64,000 nt of DNA from Empedobacter brevis NBRC 14943 = ATCC 43319 (GCF_000382425.1 NZ_KB908296.1:124001-188000); one strand, 5' to 3'; numbered from the stretch's first letter, positions 1 to 8,725 are shown. Numbers and translations: made by a program. Notes: a model not told the origin generated them from the letters alone.

Positions 1-171
1 GAACTGATTGCTTATTTAAGAAGTAAAGGTGTAATGATAATGATTGCGATTGCTCCGACCACTGATAAATTACCAACTGATCTTGAACGAACAAGAGGTT
101 ATATCCGACATCTTATTAATCGTCCTGATATTATTGAAACAGATTATCCTGCTCAATTTATTAATTGGTAA
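1..171 (+). CDS. C-terminal fragment, glycerophosphodiester phosphodiesterase-family protein (partial)
   Basis: The frame is open from base 1 and stops at TAA 169-171, giving the last 56 residues of a gene that begins outside the window. The fragment holds KGVMIMIAIAPTTDKLPT and ends in RPDIIETDYPAQFINW. A closing strand with IE(T/S)D(Y/L)P is typical of the C-terminus of GDPD / PI-PLC-like TIM-barrel phosphodiesterases, which hydrolyse glycerophosphodiesters. The catalytic His/Glu residues would lie upstream and cannot be seen. The assignment rests on this tail only, so it is tentative. The stretch 172-303 after it holds no convincing gene. Confidence 0.5.
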   Translation, partial: ELIAYLRSKGVMIMIAIAPTTDKLPTDLERTRGYIRHLINRPDIIETDYPAQFINW

Positions 172-303
172 TATTATAATAGACAAAATCATGAATGGTC
201 TGTATCTTTTCAAAAAATACGTTGGAACAGAGGTTATTTTTCATTTTAAGCGAGTAGGATAAAGTAAAAAAGTTAAATCTGATTAAAATTGATTCTTTTA
301 CTC

Positions 304-311
304 TAAATTTG
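304..311 (+). promoter_or_regulatory. -7 box upstream of the aminotransferase
   Basis: TAAATTTG fits the Bacteroidota -7 consensus TANNTTTG and lies 22 nt before the ATG at 334. I see no good -33 TTTG at the expected 19-21 nt spacing. Confidence 0.45.
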
Positions 312-333
312 TACAGCAAAAACAACTATAAAA

Positions 334-1470
334 ATGGCTGAAAAAATATGGTTATCATCTCCCCACATGGGAGGCAATGAGTTAAAATATATTCACGAAG
401 CATTCGATGCAAACTGGGTAGCACCTCTAGGTCCTAATGTAAATGGGTTTGAAGAAGACCTGGAAAATTATTTACATGGAGATGTTAAGGTTGCGGCACT
501 TTCTGCAGGAACGGCAGCACTTCATTTGGCATTAATCGAATGCGGTGTATCTCACGGAGATGAGGTGATTTGTCAATCAATGACATTTTCAGCGACTGCA
601 AATCCAATTGCCTACCAAGGAGCAACACCTATTTTTGTAGATTCGGAAAAAGAAACTTGGAACATTTGTCCGGTAGCTTTAGAAGAAGCAATTAAAGATC
701 GTATCGCGAAAGGAAAAACACCAAAAGCGATTTTAGCAGTTCATTTGTATGGAATGCCTTATAAGGTTGAAGAAGTAACTGCCGTTGCTGAAAAATACAA
801 TATTCCGGTTATTGAAGATGCAGCCGAAGCTTTAGGCTCTACATTCAAAGGAATAAAATGTGGAACATTCGGGCGTTTTGGTGCTTTATCTTTCAATGGA
901 AATAAAATCATCACGACTTCCGGAGGAGGAGCATTGGTTTGTCATTCGCAAGAAGACAAAGACAAAGCTGTCTTCTTATCTACACAAGCTCGTGATAACG
1001 CCCCTCATTATCAACATTCGCATATCGGATACAATTACCGAATGAGTAATATTACGGCAGGAATTGGACGAGGACAAATGGAAGTTTTGGATAATCGTAT
1101 TGAAGCCCGCCGCGCAATGAATCAATTCTACCAGGATTTATTTGCTGATATTGATGGTATTACGGTATTTACGGAACCAAATACAGATTATTTTTCGAAC
1201 CACTGGCTATCAGCGATTCTAATTGATCCTGAAATTGTCGGGAAAACACGCGAAGATTTACGTTTAGCTTTCTTGGAAGATGAGATTGAGTCTCGACCAT
1301 TATGGAAACCAATGCATATGCAGCCTATTTTTGCAGATGCACCTTATTATGGAGGAAAAGTAGCAGAAGAATTATTTGAAAATGGATTATGTTTACCTTC
1401 CGGTTCTAATTTAACAGATACAGAACGCAATAGAATTACAGCAAAAGTAAAAGAGTTTTTTGGAAAATAA
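334..1470 (+). CDS. DegT/DnrJ/EryC1/StrS-family PLP-dependent sugar aminotransferase
   Basis: A 378-residue fold-type I aminotransferase that would transfer an amino group to a keto-sugar nucleotide for surface glycan or glycoconjugate synthesis in the cytoplasm. The N-terminal SAGTAALHLAL (about 57-67) is the cofactor phosphate-binding turn. D162 in VIEDAAEALGS should contact the pyridine nitrogen, and K191 in SFNGNKIITTSGGG is the expected Schiff-base lysine. Length is normal for the family (about 370-390). The gene stands alone with its own -7 box and a strong terminator. The exact sugar cannot be told from sequence; PglE-like and perosamine-synthase-like enzymes look alike at this level. 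Confidence 0.88.
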   Translation: MAEKIWLSSPHMGGNELKYIHEAFDANWVAPLGPNVNGFEEDLENYLHGDVKVAALSAGTAALHLALIECGVSHGDEVICQSMTFSATANPIAYQGATPIFVDSEKETWNICPVALEEAIKDRIAKGKTPKAILAVHLYGMPYKVEEVTAVAEKYNIPVIEDAAEALGSTFKGIKCGTFGRFGALSFNGNKIITTSGGGALVCHSQEDKDKAVFLSTQARDNAPHYQHSHIGYNYRMSNITAGIGRGQMEVLDNRIEARRAMNQFYQDLFADIDGITVFTEPNTDYFSNHWLSAILIDPEIVGKTREDLRLAFLEDEIESRPLWKPMHMQPIFADAPYYGGKVAEELFENGLCLPSGSNLTDTERNRITAKVKEFFGK

Positions 1471-1481
1471 TTTTAGAAAAT

Positions 1482-1525
1482 AAGCATAAAAAAATCCTTG
1501 CAATTGCAAGGATTTTTTTATGCTT
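1482..1525. terminator. Perfect-palindrome intrinsic terminator
   Basis: Two 20-nt arms around a 4-nt loop (stem core ATCCTTGC/GCAAGGAT) flanked by A-run and T-run, so it could work in both directions. It follows the aminotransferase stop by 11 nt. Confidence 0.9.
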
Positions 1526-1616
1526 CGTTGTACACTTTATAGAGCAAAATGAGGTAAAAACTATAAAAAATAGAGAATTTGTATCACCTTTACATAAAAG
1601 TAAACCACATAACAGT

Positions 1617-2009
1617 ATGAAAAAACGAATCGTTGGAATGATAGCCTTATCGCTAGTGGCAGCTTGTCAGCATAAGGCGGAAGAAACGGAAAAAAAGAGA
1701 ACTTCAGTAGTAGACCTTCCGGAAGTACAGGAACTTTTCAAAAATGAAACAAACGAACTTTCTATTTATAAAAACAATACATTTGAACTGATTGAAAAAG
1801 AGAAAAATAGTTCGCATACCATCAAAGGAAACGTGAATTATGAACGAGGTTTTGAAGATGATCAGGATGCGACTGTATATGTTTTAAATTTTGATCAACC
1901 GTCAGAAGAACGCTATTTCGTACGGTTTTCGAAAAATGACAGTATTCTTTTTCCGTTAGATACAAATAAGAAAAGAAAGAATGGTTCCACACTTTATAGA
2001 GAGCAATAA
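1617..2009 (+). CDS. Small lipoprotein, possibly NlpE-like
   Basis: A 130-residue protein with a lipoprotein signal (MKKRIVGMIALSLVAAC) and lipidation at C17, so it should be membrane anchored and periplasmic. The rest is charged and mostly beta: LSIYKNNTFELIEKE, then a YVLNFD strand and a closing LFPLD. This order (short threshold-curve strand, ATVYVLNFD, LxxLD) resembles the copper-stress lipoprotein NlpE and related META/NlpE folds, but the CxxC of NlpE is absent. I therefore give only a tentative relationship and no function. It is monocistronic, between the aminotransferase terminator and the pheS promoter. Confidence 0.65.
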   Translation: MKKRIVGMIALSLVAACQHKAEETEKKRTSVVDLPEVQELFKNETNELSIYKNNTFELIEKEKNSSHTIKGNVNYERGFEDDQDATVYVLNFDQPSEERYFVRFSKNDSILFPLDTNKKRKNGSTLYREQ

Positions 2010-2060
2010 ACCATTTTTATACAGAGTTTTGATTGAGAGAAGATAAAATTACATGAATAA

Positions 2061-2091
2061 TTTGTTATAAGGCTATTATCCGTTAAATTTG
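2061..2091 (+). promoter_or_regulatory. Promoter of pheS (TTTG-N19-TAAATTTG)
   Basis: TTTG at 2061-2064, a 19-nt spacer and TAAATTTG at 2084-2091 match the Bacteroidota sigma consensus at both boxes. The predicted start leaves a leader of about 15-20 nt before the ATG at 2113. This is the best complete promoter match I found in the window. Confidence 0.75.
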
Positions 2092-2112
2092 CGTCTAAAT
2101 TGATCAGAAATT

Positions 2113-3132
2113 ATGATTGACCAAATCAAACAATATATTGAAGAAGTAAAAAACTTCCATTCAACGAATGCTTCTGAAATTGAAGAATTCAGAATTAAAT
2201 TTTTAGGAAAAAAAGGAATTTTAACTGACTTATTTGCGCAGTTTAAATCTGTTCCAAATGAACAAAAAAAGGAATTTGGTCAAGTTGTAAATGAATTAAA
2301 GACATTGGCAACTGAAAAATCAACTGTTCTTAAAAATGAAATTTCGAATGAAGGAAAAACAGATATTTCATTAGATTTAACTCGTCCGGGAGAACCTTTT
2401 ACATTAGGATCTCGTCATCCAATCAATGTGACAAAAAATCGTATTATCGAGATTTTTAACCGTATTGGATTCAGTGTTTCTGAGGGACCTGAAATAGAGG
2501 ATGATTGGCACAATTTTACAGCGCTTAATTTACCAACATACCATCCGGCACGTGATATGCAGGATACGTTCTTCATTGAAAAAGATCCGGACATCGTCTT
2601 GCGTACACATACGTCTTCTGTTCAGATTCGCCACATGGAGAACAACCAACCGCCAATGCGTTTTTTATCACCGGGACGTGTTTACCGTAATGAAGCGATT
2701 TCGTCTCGTTCGCACATGATGTTTCATCAAATCGAAGGGTTGTATATCGACGAAGGTGTTTCTTTTGCAGATTTGAAACAAACATTAAGTTATTTTACAA
2801 CGGAATTATTCGGTAAATCTGAAATTCGTTTAAGACCTTCATATTTTCCATTTACAGAACCTTCTGCTGAAGTTGATGTTTATTGGGGATTAGAAACAGA
2901 AACAGATTACCGTATGACCAAAGGTACAGGTTGGTTAGAAATTATGGGATGTGGTATGGTCGATCCAAATGTTTTGCGTAATGTAGACATCGATCCTGAA
3001 AAATATTCGGGATATGCATTTGGGATGGGAATAGAACGCATTGCACTATTGCTTTATCAAATCGGAGATATCCGTTTATACACAGAAAATGATAAACGTT
3101 TCTTAGAACAATTTAAATCAGAATTATTCTAA
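2113..3132 (+). CDS. pheS: Phenylalanine--tRNA ligase alpha subunit
   Basis: 339 residues, the usual length. This is the catalytic subunit of the alpha2beta2 class II synthetase that charges tRNA-Phe. An N-terminal coiled-coil tRNA-binding arm (about 1-85) is followed by the class II core with [51 protein letters not shown] and [11 protein letters not shown]-type motif 3 (here [12 protein letters not shown] near the end). The phenylalanine-pocket FTEPSAE element is intact. pheT, the partner, is not adjacent, which is common in this phylum. A tRNA-Phe gene lies about 5.5 kb downstream. A strong promoter and a terminator make it a single-gene unit. Confidence 0.98.
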   Translation: MIDQIKQYIEEVKNFHSTNASEIEEFRIKFLGKKGILTDLFAQFKSVPNEQKKEFGQVVNELKTLATEKSTVLKNEISNEGKTDISLDLTRPGEPFTLGSRHPINVTKNRIIEIFNRIGFSVSEGPEIEDDWHNFTALNLPTYHPARDMQDTFFIEKDPDIVLRTHTSSVQIRHMENNQPPMRFLSPGRVYRNEAISSRSHMMFHQIEGLYIDEGVSFADLKQTLSYFTTELFGKSEIRLRPSYFPFTEPSAEVDVYWGLETETDYRMTKGTGWLEIMGCGMVDPNVLRNVDIDPEKYSGYAFGMGIERIALLLYQIGDIRLYTENDKRFLEQFKSELF

Positions 3133-3152
3133 TTCATTATAGTTTAAAACAT

Positions 3153-3185
3153 AAAAAGGGAATCAAAAATTTGGTTCCCTTTTTT
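3153..3185 (+). terminator. Intrinsic terminator after pheS
   Basis: AAAAAGGGAA and TTCCCTTTTT pair around a 12-nt loop, with a T-run continuing to 3186. It starts 20 nt after the pheS stop. Confidence 0.85.
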
Positions 3186-3218
3186 ATTTGTTAACTTTAT
3201 GGAAACAATTCTTTTTCG

Positions 3219-4721
3219 ATGAAAATACTCTCAGCAGAACAAACCAAGGAATGGGACCGATTGACAACTGAAAATCAAAAAATATCTTCATGGGATTTGA
3301 TGGAGAGAGCGGTTAAAAAACTGACAGAAAATATGTTGAATGACTTTGCGCCAATTCAGTCACCAATTGTTATTTTCTGCGGGAAAGGAAATAATGGAGG
3401 AGATGGATTAGGAGTTGCGCGATACCTGAATTCGCAGGGTTTCGATCCAATTGTTTATCTACTTCATTCAGAGAAGTACAGTGAAGACAATTTAAAGAAT
3501 CAGAGGTTATTGAAAGAGGCCGATGTGCGGTATTTTAAACCAGATGATCAAGTTGAAATTCCTGAAAAAGCTTTTATTATTGATGCCATTTTTGGAACAG
3601 GTTTGAGTAACCCTTTAGATAATCAATGGGCACTGTTTTTTGAACAAATTTATCAAGCGAATCCACAATCTATCATTGCTGTAGATTTACCTTCCGGTTT
3701 TATAGCAGATTATCCAATGAATAAAAGATTTCCATGTCTTAAAGTTCAACGTACTTATACTTTTCAAGTTCCGAAAATAGGACTTCTTTTACCTGACAAT
3801 CAAACTTATTCCGACTCATTGTCACTAATAGATATTGGACTGGATAAGAGTGTCTTGAATCAGTTCAAAACCAATTTTTACTTTCTTGAGAAAAAAGATA
3901 TACAAAAACGGTTAAAGACTCCAAGCTGTTTTTCGCATAAAGGAACATTTGGGCATGCACTTATCGTAGGAGGAAGTCTTGGTAAAATTGGTTCAATTGT
4001 TTTGAGTGCCAAAGCAGCTTTAAAAACAGGTAGCGGACTTGTAACATCTTATACGCCAAAATGTGGGCAAGATATTCTGCAGGTAAATCTAATTGAAAGT
4101 ATGTGTTTAACAGACGAAACAAATGACTTGATTAAAAACTTCCCTTTATTACAAGATTATCAAGGGGTAGCAATTGGAATGGGATTGGGGCAAACGGCTG
4201 AGACAGAAATAAACTTTATAGAATGGATAAAAAAACAAGCTCAACCGCTTGTGATTGATGCTGACGCACTGAATATTTTAGCAAAACAAACGAATCCTTT
4301 TTTAATTATCCCCAAAGAATCTATATTAACTCCGCATCCCAAAGAATTACAGAGACTTATTGGGAATTGGGAAAATGATTTTGATAAAATAAAAATGGTG
4401 AAGGATTTAGCATTACAATACCAAATCACTTTCGTGATTAAAGGATTTTATTCCGTAATTACTACCTCTGATGGTAAGGTGTATTTTAATTCAACAGGGA
4501 ATTGGGGAATGGCTACAGCTGGATCTGGTGATACATTGAGCGGAATAATTGCGTCGTTAAAAGGGCAAGGTTATCAATCTGTTGATGCAGCTTTAATAGG
4601 GGTTTATCTGCATGGTTTAGCTGGAGACCTGGCCATAAAGAAAATACATCCGCATAGCTTAACAGCTTCTGACATTAGTGATTATATCAGCGAAGCTTAT
4701 TTTAATTTGGAGAATTTATGA
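3219..4721 (+). CDS. nnr: Bifunctional NAD(P)H-hydrate repair enzyme (epimerase + ADP-dependent dehydratase)
   Basis: A 500-residue fusion that repairs damaged NAD(P)H hydrates. The N-terminal YjeF_N domain (about 1-215) epimerises R and S forms and carries the nucleotide-binding GKGNNGGDG at 55-63. The C-terminal ribokinase-like domain (about 230-500) dehydrates the S form using ADP. It shows HKGTFGHALIVGGSLGK (241-256), TPHPKE (371-376) and the anion-hole/catalytic GSGDTLSG with D438. Both halves look complete and the length is standard. It is single between the pheS terminator and a convergent binding-protein gene. Confidence 0.95.
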   Translation: MKILSAEQTKEWDRLTTENQKISSWDLMERAVKKLTENMLNDFAPIQSPIVIFCGKGNNGGDGLGVARYLNSQGFDPIVYLLHSEKYSEDNLKNQRLLKEADVRYFKPDDQVEIPEKAFIIDAIFGTGLSNPLDNQWALFFEQIYQANPQSIIAVDLPSGFIADYPMNKRFPCLKVQRTYTFQVPKIGLLLPDNQTYSDSLSLIDIGLDKSVLNQFKTNFYFLEKKDIQKRLKTPSCFSHKGTFGHALIVGGSLGKIGSIVLSAKAALKTGSGLVTSYTPKCGQDILQVNLIESMCLTDETNDLIKNFPLLQDYQGVAIGMGLGQTAETEINFIEWIKKQAQPLVIDADALNILAKQTNPFLIIPKESILTPHPKELQRLIGNWENDFDKIKMVKDLALQYQITFVIKGFYSVITTSDGKVYFNSTGNWGMATAGSGDTLSGIIASLKGQGYQSVDAALIGVYLHGLAGDLAIKKIHPHSLTASDISDYISEAYFNLENL

Positions 4722-4732
4722 TCATAAGCTAA

Positions 4733-4767
4733 AAAATCAGGTCAAAAGAATTTCTTAACCTGATTTA
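4733..4767 (-). terminator. Terminator of the siderophore-binding gene (convergent intergenic)
   Basis: AAATCAGG/CCTGATTT stem with a T-run on the minus strand. It lies between the convergent stops of nnr and the binding-protein gene, about 48 nt after the latter. Confidence 0.7.
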
Positions 4768-4814
4768 AATGGGAGTCGTTGTATCAAATACAAGAATCTT
4801 TATCTTGGTTGTTG

Positions 4815-5882
4815 CTATTTCAATTGTTGATAAAAGTATAATTCGTAAGTGGGAAATAAATTAGGGTAAAAAATCTTTCCTAAATCGTTTAGTACAATAT
4901 CCGGACGTAGAATACCTTGTTCAAAGTAATCATTTGATCCTTTTGAATTCATACGTTTGTTATAAGCATAGACATTCCCTTTCTTAAATGCTTCAAACCA
5001 AGTGTAATTTGAATAAGCAGCTTTCATTTCTGCTAAAGAATTTACATTCGTTACGTTAATCCAATATGTTGCATTTTTTCCTTTTGTATAGACTTCTTCA
5101 AATGTTAGACTCAAACTATTTTCACCGGTTTTATCATTAAAAATATAATTTCCTTTGGCATCATCAATCAATTTTGCTTGCAGCAAATCTTTTGTAGGAG
5201 CATACCAAATATCGCCATACATTGTATTCACAATTGTCGAAACATTGCCTTTTGCTTTGGCTTGAATAATGTTTTTGATTGAATCGTAATTATTTTTTAC
5301 CGTTTCAATACGTTTTTGAGCTTCGTGGTCTTTTCCGAATAATTTTCCAAAAACTTTCAAATATTCAACCTGTCCTAATGGATTCTGTTCTTTGTATTCA
5401 TCCAAATACAATACGTTTATTCCATTCTGCTCCAATTGCTGATGAAATTTGGCTAAAACAGGGTTAGAACTTGCAATAATTAATTGAGGTTTATTTTTTA
5501 GGATAATTTCTGTGAATAACTCGTTCGAATTTCCAACTTTTAAGATTGAGTTGTTTGCGATTTTTTCTGCGATTTTAGGATTGTAAATAAAATCAGCATC
5601 AGTAACTCCTTTAATCAAATCAATACTTCCTAATTCATCTAAAAACGATACGGCTGCAGATGTTTCAACCATTACTGTTTTAATAGGTAAATCTTCCTTG
5701 TCAAAGGTTATAGTATTCCCGGTAGATTTTATGGTAATGGTTTTTTCATTTTCATCAATCGAAATGTTTTTTGCAAATTGAAATGATGTATTTTCTTTTT
5801 CAGAAGACAGCTCTTCTTTCGACTGTTTACAGCTGCTAAAGGCAAGAATAATGAATGAACTTAGAATTATTTTTTTTATCAT
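4815..5882 (-). CDS. ABC-transporter substrate-binding lipoprotein (siderophore/haem/cobalamin type)
   Basis: A class III periplasmic binding protein (PF01497 fold), about 355 residues. I start it at ATG 5882 rather than the longer frame start at 5951, because this gives a clean lipoprotein signal, MIKKIILSSFIILAFSSC, with lipidation at C18. The body shows the first lobe (IKTVMVETSAAVSFLDELG; LIKGVTDADFIYNPKIAEKI; KPQLIIASSN), a long helix linker (about 170-200) and a second lobe with TFEEVYTKGKNATYWINV and GILRPDIVLNDLGKIFYP, a typical end for metal-chelate binders. No permease or ATPase is adjacent, so the partner transporter is elsewhere. The ligand cannot be decided from sequence. Confidence 0.85.
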   Translation of the reverse strand: MIKKIILSSFIILAFSSCKQSKEELSSEKENTSFQFAKNISIDENEKTITIKSTGNTITFDKEDLPIKTVMVETSAAVSFLDELGSIDLIKGVTDADFIYNPKIAEKIANNSILKVGNSNELFTEIILKNKPQLIIASSNPVLAKFHQQLEQNGINVLYLDEYKEQNPLGQVEYLKVFGKLFGKDHEAQKRIETVKNNYDSIKNIIQAKAKGNVSTIVNTMYGDIWYAPTKDLLQAKLIDDAKGNYIFNDKTGENSLSLTFEEVYTKGKNATYWINVTNVNSLAEMKAAYSNYTWFEAFKKGNVYAYNKRMNSKGSNDYFEQGILRPDIVLNDLGKIFYPNLFPTYELYFYQQLK

Positions 5883-6024
5883 TTGGATTGAATTTTGACG
5901 AAGCAAGTTAATAAATATTGTAAAATCGTAAAAAAATATTTTTGTAAGCAATTGACTAGTTGTAGATTAAATTATAGTTAAAAAATTTTCACAAAAACCT
6001 TAGGTTTTTACAATAAAAGTGCTG

Positions 6025-6032
6025 TATATTTG
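6025..6032 (+). promoter_or_regulatory. -7 box of tRNA-Arg
   Basis: TATATTTG fits TANNTTTG and lies 42 nt before the mature tRNA 5' end. The -33 area falls in a short inverted repeat (AAAAACC TTA GGTTTTT, 5993-6009) with no clear TTTG. Confidence 0.45.
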
Positions 6033-6074
6033 CATTCGAAAATAAGGGAAATTACTTTTCTATTTTTTTCAAAT

Positions 6075-6148
6075 GGCCGAGTGGCGCAACTGAATAGCGC
6101 ACTTGATTACGGCTCAAGAGGTTACAGGTTTGAATCCTGTCTCGGTCA
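6075..6148 (+). tRNA. tRNA-Arg (anticodon ACG)
   Basis: A 74-nt cloverleaf. The acceptor GGCCGAG pairs with CTCGGTC with one G-T wobble. The D-stem is GCGC/GCGC, the anticodon stem is CTTGA/TCAAG with loop TTACGGC (anticodon ACG, read as ICG after TadA editing), and the T-arm is ACAGG-TTTGAAT-CCTGT. The discriminator is A. CCA is not encoded. It is single and followed at once by its own terminator. Confidence 0.96.
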
Positions 6149-6155
6149 CAAAAAT

Positions 6156-6183
6156 GCTCAGCGTCAATCGTTGAGCTTTTTTT
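6156..6183 (+). terminator. Terminator of tRNA-Arg
   Basis: GCTCAGCG/CGTTGAGC stem (one G-T pair) with a 5-nt loop, then seven T. It starts 8 nt after the tRNA. Confidence 0.85.
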
Positions 6184-6213
6184 ATGAATGTTAAATTCTA
6201 TTGTTATTCAATA

Positions 6214-6248
6214 AAAAAGTCCATCTACACTATGTAAATGGACTTTTT
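6214..6248. terminator. Terminator of der
   Basis: AAAAAGTCCAT pairs with ATGGACTTTTT around a loop of about 13 nt. It sits 10 nt beyond the der stop on the minus strand. Confidence 0.8.
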
Positions 6249-6257
6249 GGATTTTTA

Positions 6258-7565
6258 TTATTTCTTTCTGAAGTAAACTTCGATTGGAACACCTTCAAAA
6301 TTAAATTCTTTCCTCAATTGATTTTCGATAAATCGTTTATAAGGATCTCTAATATATTGTGGCAAGTTACAGAAAAATGCAAACTGTGGCGTTTTTGTAG
6401 GTAACTGCGTGACATATTTTATTTTGATGTATTTTCCTTTTACTGCAGGTGGAGGCGTAATCTCGATAATAGGTAACAACGTTTCATTTAACTTACTTGT
6501 TTTGATACGACGGCTACGGTTTTCATACACTTCGATAAAAGTATCAACAGCTTTTAATACACGTTGTTTTGTTAACGCTGAAATAAATAAAACAGGAACG
6601 TCTGTAAATGGTGCAATACGTCTAAGAATAGCATCTTTGTATTCTTTCATCGTATTGGTTTCTTTTTCAAGTAAATCCCATTTGTTGATTAAGATGACAA
6701 CACCTTTTCGGTTTCGTTCTGCTAAATAAAGAATATTCAAATCCTGTGCTTCAATTCCACGCTCTGCATCAATCATCAAGACACAAACGTCACATTCTTC
6801 GATTGCACGAACTGAACGCATTACAGAATAAAATTCTAAATCTTCGCTAACTTTTCCTTTTTTTCGCATTCCGGCTGTATCTACCAAAACAAATTCGTGT
6901 CCAAATTTATTGTACAATGTTTCGATAGAATCACGTGTTGTACCTGCGATATCAGTTACAATATTACGTTCTTCACCTAATAATGCATTAATTAATGTAG
7001 ATTTTCCGGCATTTGGACGACCTACGATCGTAATTTTAGGTAAACCTTCGAATGGATCAATGTGCTCTTCTTCTGTAAAAGTATCCACAACATCATCCAA
7101 TAATTCACCTGTTCCACTTCCGCTCATAGCAGCGATTGTGTACATTTTTTCGAATCCTAAGTTATAAAACTCATAAGAATCTTCTAAATTTTTGTTGGTA
7201 TCGACCTTATTCACAACTAAGAATGTAGGTTTCTTAGTGCGTCTTAAAAGGTTGCCAACTTCCTTATCCATATCCGTTAATCCAACTTGATTGTCTACCA
7301 TGAACAATATGACATTTGCTTCATCAATAGCCAATTCAACTTGCTTGCGGATCTCTTCTTCAAAGGTATCATCTGAACCAACGACATACCCTCCGGTATC
7401 GATTACGGTAAATTCTTTTCCATTCCAATCAGATTTTCCATAATGACGGTCACGTGTAACACCAGAAGTGTCGTCCACGATAGCTTGTCTTTTTTGGATT
7501 AATCGATTGAAGAACGTAGATTTACCAACGTTTGGTCTTCCTACAATTGCAACTATATTTGACAT
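6258..7565 (-). CDS. der: Ribosome biogenesis GTPase Der (EngA)
   Basis: 435 residues with two tandem GTPase domains and a C-terminal KH-like domain, acting in assembly of the 50S subunit. Domain 1 has P-loop GRPNVGKST (9-17), the DTGG switch and NKVD. Domain 2 has GRPNAGKST (about 182-190), [10 protein letters not shown] and NKWD. The KH-like tail (about 350-435) contains [18 protein letters not shown]. All G motifs are intact and length is typical. The start at 7565 leaves only 4 nt after a -7 box, suggesting a leaderless or nearly leaderless message. It is a single gene with its own terminator. Confidence 0.98.
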   Translation of the reverse strand: MSNIVAIVGRPNVGKSTFFNRLIQKRQAIVDDTSGVTRDRHYGKSDWNGKEFTVIDTGGYVVGSDDTFEEEIRKQVELAIDEANVILFMVDNQVGLTDMDKEVGNLLRRTKKPTFLVVNKVDTNKNLEDSYEFYNLGFEKMYTIAAMSGSGTGELLDDVVDTFTEEEHIDPFEGLPKITIVGRPNAGKSTLINALLGEERNIVTDIAGTTRDSIETLYNKFGHEFVLVDTAGMRKKGKVSEDLEFYSVMRSVRAIEECDVCVLMIDAERGIEAQDLNILYLAERNRKGVVILINKWDLLEKETNTMKEYKDAILRRIAPFTDVPVLFISALTKQRVLKAVDTFIEVYENRSRRIKTSKLNETLLPIIEITPPPAVKGKYIKIKYVTQLPTKTPQFAFFCNLPQYIRDPYKRFIENQLRKEFNFEGVPIEVYFRKK

Positions 7566-7569
7566 TTTG

Positions 7570-7577
7570 CAAAGGTA
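7570..7577 (-). promoter_or_regulatory. -7 box of der, 4 nt before its ATG
   Basis: Minus-strand TACCTTTG fits TANNTTTG. Only 4 nt separate it from the der ATG at 7565, too little for a Shine-Dalgarno leader. No -33 TTTG is visible at normal spacing. Confidence 0.5.
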
Positions 7578-7636
7578 TAGTTTTTAGAATTATTTTTTAT
7601 ATTAATTTTTTGATTGAGAAAGTATTGTAAATAAAA

Positions 7637-7659
7637 AAGGTTGGATAAAATCCAACCTT
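7637..7659 (-). terminator. Terminator of the cupin-cytidylyltransferase operon
   Basis: AAGGTTGGA/TCCAACCTT stem, 5-nt loop, followed by a T-run on the minus strand. It starts 11 nt after the operon's last stop. Confidence 0.9.
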
Positions 7660-7670
7660 CATTAAAAATT

Positions 7671-8099
7671 TTATTTTACAACTTTTAAAAGTTCTTTTTC
7701 TGCAACCACTTTTCTTAATCCTGAACTTGAAAAACGGTGATCTCTCGAATTGTAATACAATTGAATCCCTTTTTCTTCACAATACTTCCTTCCTGTGAAA
7801 TTCTTATCTTGGTATTCAATTCCTAAAATACGGACATCAATTTTAAATGATCTTAAAACATCTTCTAAATCTTGTTCTGTCGCGTAAGGAACGATTTCGT
7901 CTACAAATTTGCATCCTTTCAACTGGATATAACGTTCTACAACTGTTTGTGTAGGTCTGTTTTTCTCCGGCCTGTCTAATGTAGGATCAGTCTGTAGCCC
8001 GACAATCAAATAATCGCATTGTTGTTTTGCATCTTCAAGCATTTTGATATGTCCTGCATGCAACAAATCAAATGCACTGAATGTAATTCCGATTTTCAT
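7671..8099 (-). CDS. Cytidylyltransferase-like nucleotidyltransferase (TagD/RfaE family)
   Basis: A 142-residue single-domain nucleotidyltransferase. HAGH at 14-17 is the HxGH nucleotide-binding signature and the C-terminal RFSSSGLRK matches the second (R)xSSxLRK-type motif. Such enzymes join CTP or ATP to a phosphorylated alcohol (glycerol-3-phosphate in TagD, ADP-heptose in RfaE). The true substrate here is not known. It follows a cupin gene by 41 nt and shares its terminator, so the two are probably one operon feeding surface polymer synthesis. Confidence 0.85.
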   Translation of the reverse strand: MKIGITFSAFDLLHAGHIKMLEDAKQQCDYLIVGLQTDPTLDRPEKNRPTQTVVERYIQLKGCKFVDEIVPYATEQDLEDVLRSFKIDVRILGIEYQDKNFTGRKYCEEKGIQLYYNSRDHRFSSSGLRKVVAEKELLKVVK

Positions 8100-8140
8100 A
8101 GTATGATTAGTTTAGTCTTTTATAGTTTGTTTTTAGTAAT

Positions 8141-8491
8141 TTAGTCGTCACTTGAACGATTGTAATCATCGTCAATACGAACGATGTCCTCTTCACCAAA
8201 ATACGTACCATGTTGTACTTCGATAAAAATTAAGGTGTCATTTCCGGTATTTTGAATACGATGTTTAGCTTTCAAGGGAATAATAACAACTTCTCCGGTG
8301 TTGTATTCATATTCAACATCGTCTAATGTAACCAAAGCTTTTCCCTGAACAATTGTCCAAACTTCAGCACGATGATTATGGTATTGGTAAGATAAGCGTC
8401 CTCCAACATTAACTTCAATTCTTTTTACTTTATATATATCGGTATCTTCTAAAACATAGTAAGATCCCCATGGTCTGTTTCCTATTTCCAT
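8141..8491 (-). CDS. Stand-alone cupin, mannose-6-phosphate isomerase type II C-terminal domain
   Basis: 116 residues forming only the cupin part of bifunctional mannose-1-phosphate guanylyltransferase/mannose-6-phosphate isomerases. RPWGSYYVLE (6-15) is the family entry motif. The metal ligands are recognisable as H38, H40 and E43 in YHNHRAEVW, with H77 in KAKHRIQN. It would isomerise fructose-6-P and mannose-6-P, or act on a related sugar phosphate. The guanylyltransferase domain is missing but nothing suggests truncation: stand-alone cupins of this kind are known. It is first in a two-gene operon with the cytidylyltransferase-like gene. Confidence 0.85.
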   Translation of the reverse strand: MEIGNRPWGSYYVLEDTDIYKVKRIEVNVGGRLSYQYHNHRAEVWTIVQGKALVTLDDVEYEYNTGEVVIIPLKAKHRIQNTGNDTLIFIEVQHGTYFGEEDIVRIDDDYNRSSDD

Positions 8492-8570
8492 CTGTAATGC
8501 AATTTACTGAATATTTAAATAAGTGAATACAAAATGTTCAATTAATAAATTGTTATAACGCTTCAAAAAA

Positions 8571-8598
8571 AAAACCTCAAACAAATGCTTGAGGTTTT
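8571..8598 (-). terminator. Terminator of tRNA-Phe
   Basis: AAAACCTCAA/TTGAGGTTTT stem with an 8-nt loop and a long T-run on the minus strand. It starts 7 nt after the tRNA. Confidence 0.85.
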
Positions 8599-8604
8599 AA
8601 AATG

Positions 8605-8677
8605 TGGTGCCTCCAGGAATCGAACCAGGGACACAAGGATTTTCAGTCCTTTGCTCTACCAACTGAGCTAAGGCACC
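8605..8677 (-). tRNA. tRNA-Phe (anticodon GAA)
   Basis: A 73-nt minus-strand cloverleaf. Acceptor GGTGCCT pairs with AGGCACC, and the D-arm reads GCTCAGTTGGTAGAGC. The anticodon loop CTGAAAA gives GAA. The T-arm is CCTGG-TTCGATT-CCTGG and the discriminator is A. CCA is not encoded. The promoter and terminator are its own. Confidence 0.97.
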
Positions 8678-8692
8678 GCTCATTTTGGATTG

Positions 8693-8725
8693 CAAATATA
8701 AGCACCTTTATTTATTATTTCCAAA
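8693..8725 (-). promoter_or_regulatory. Promoter of tRNA-Phe
   Basis: On the minus strand, TTTG (8725-8722), a 21-nt spacer and TATATTTG (8700-8693). The -7 box ends 15 nt before the tRNA. Confidence 0.6.

Noticed and set aside
44-262. 72-codon frame spanning the first partial gene and the gap behind it
   Set aside because: It crosses the in-frame C-terminus of the glycerophosphodiesterase-like gene in another frame, and the last 23 residues after 191 have no ribosome site.
4815-5951. Longer start of the substrate-binding gene at 5951
   Set aside because: The extra 23 residues precede a perfect lipoprotein signal and would block export.
5993-6009. AAAAACC-TTA-GGTTTTT inverted repeat before tRNA-Arg
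   Set aside because: Seen as a possible terminator, but it lies in a divergent gap with no gene ending there; kept only as a promoter-region note.
6409-6729. 106-codon plus-strand frame opposite der
   Set aside because: Lies fully within a highly conserved GTPase in another frame; no sign of its own.
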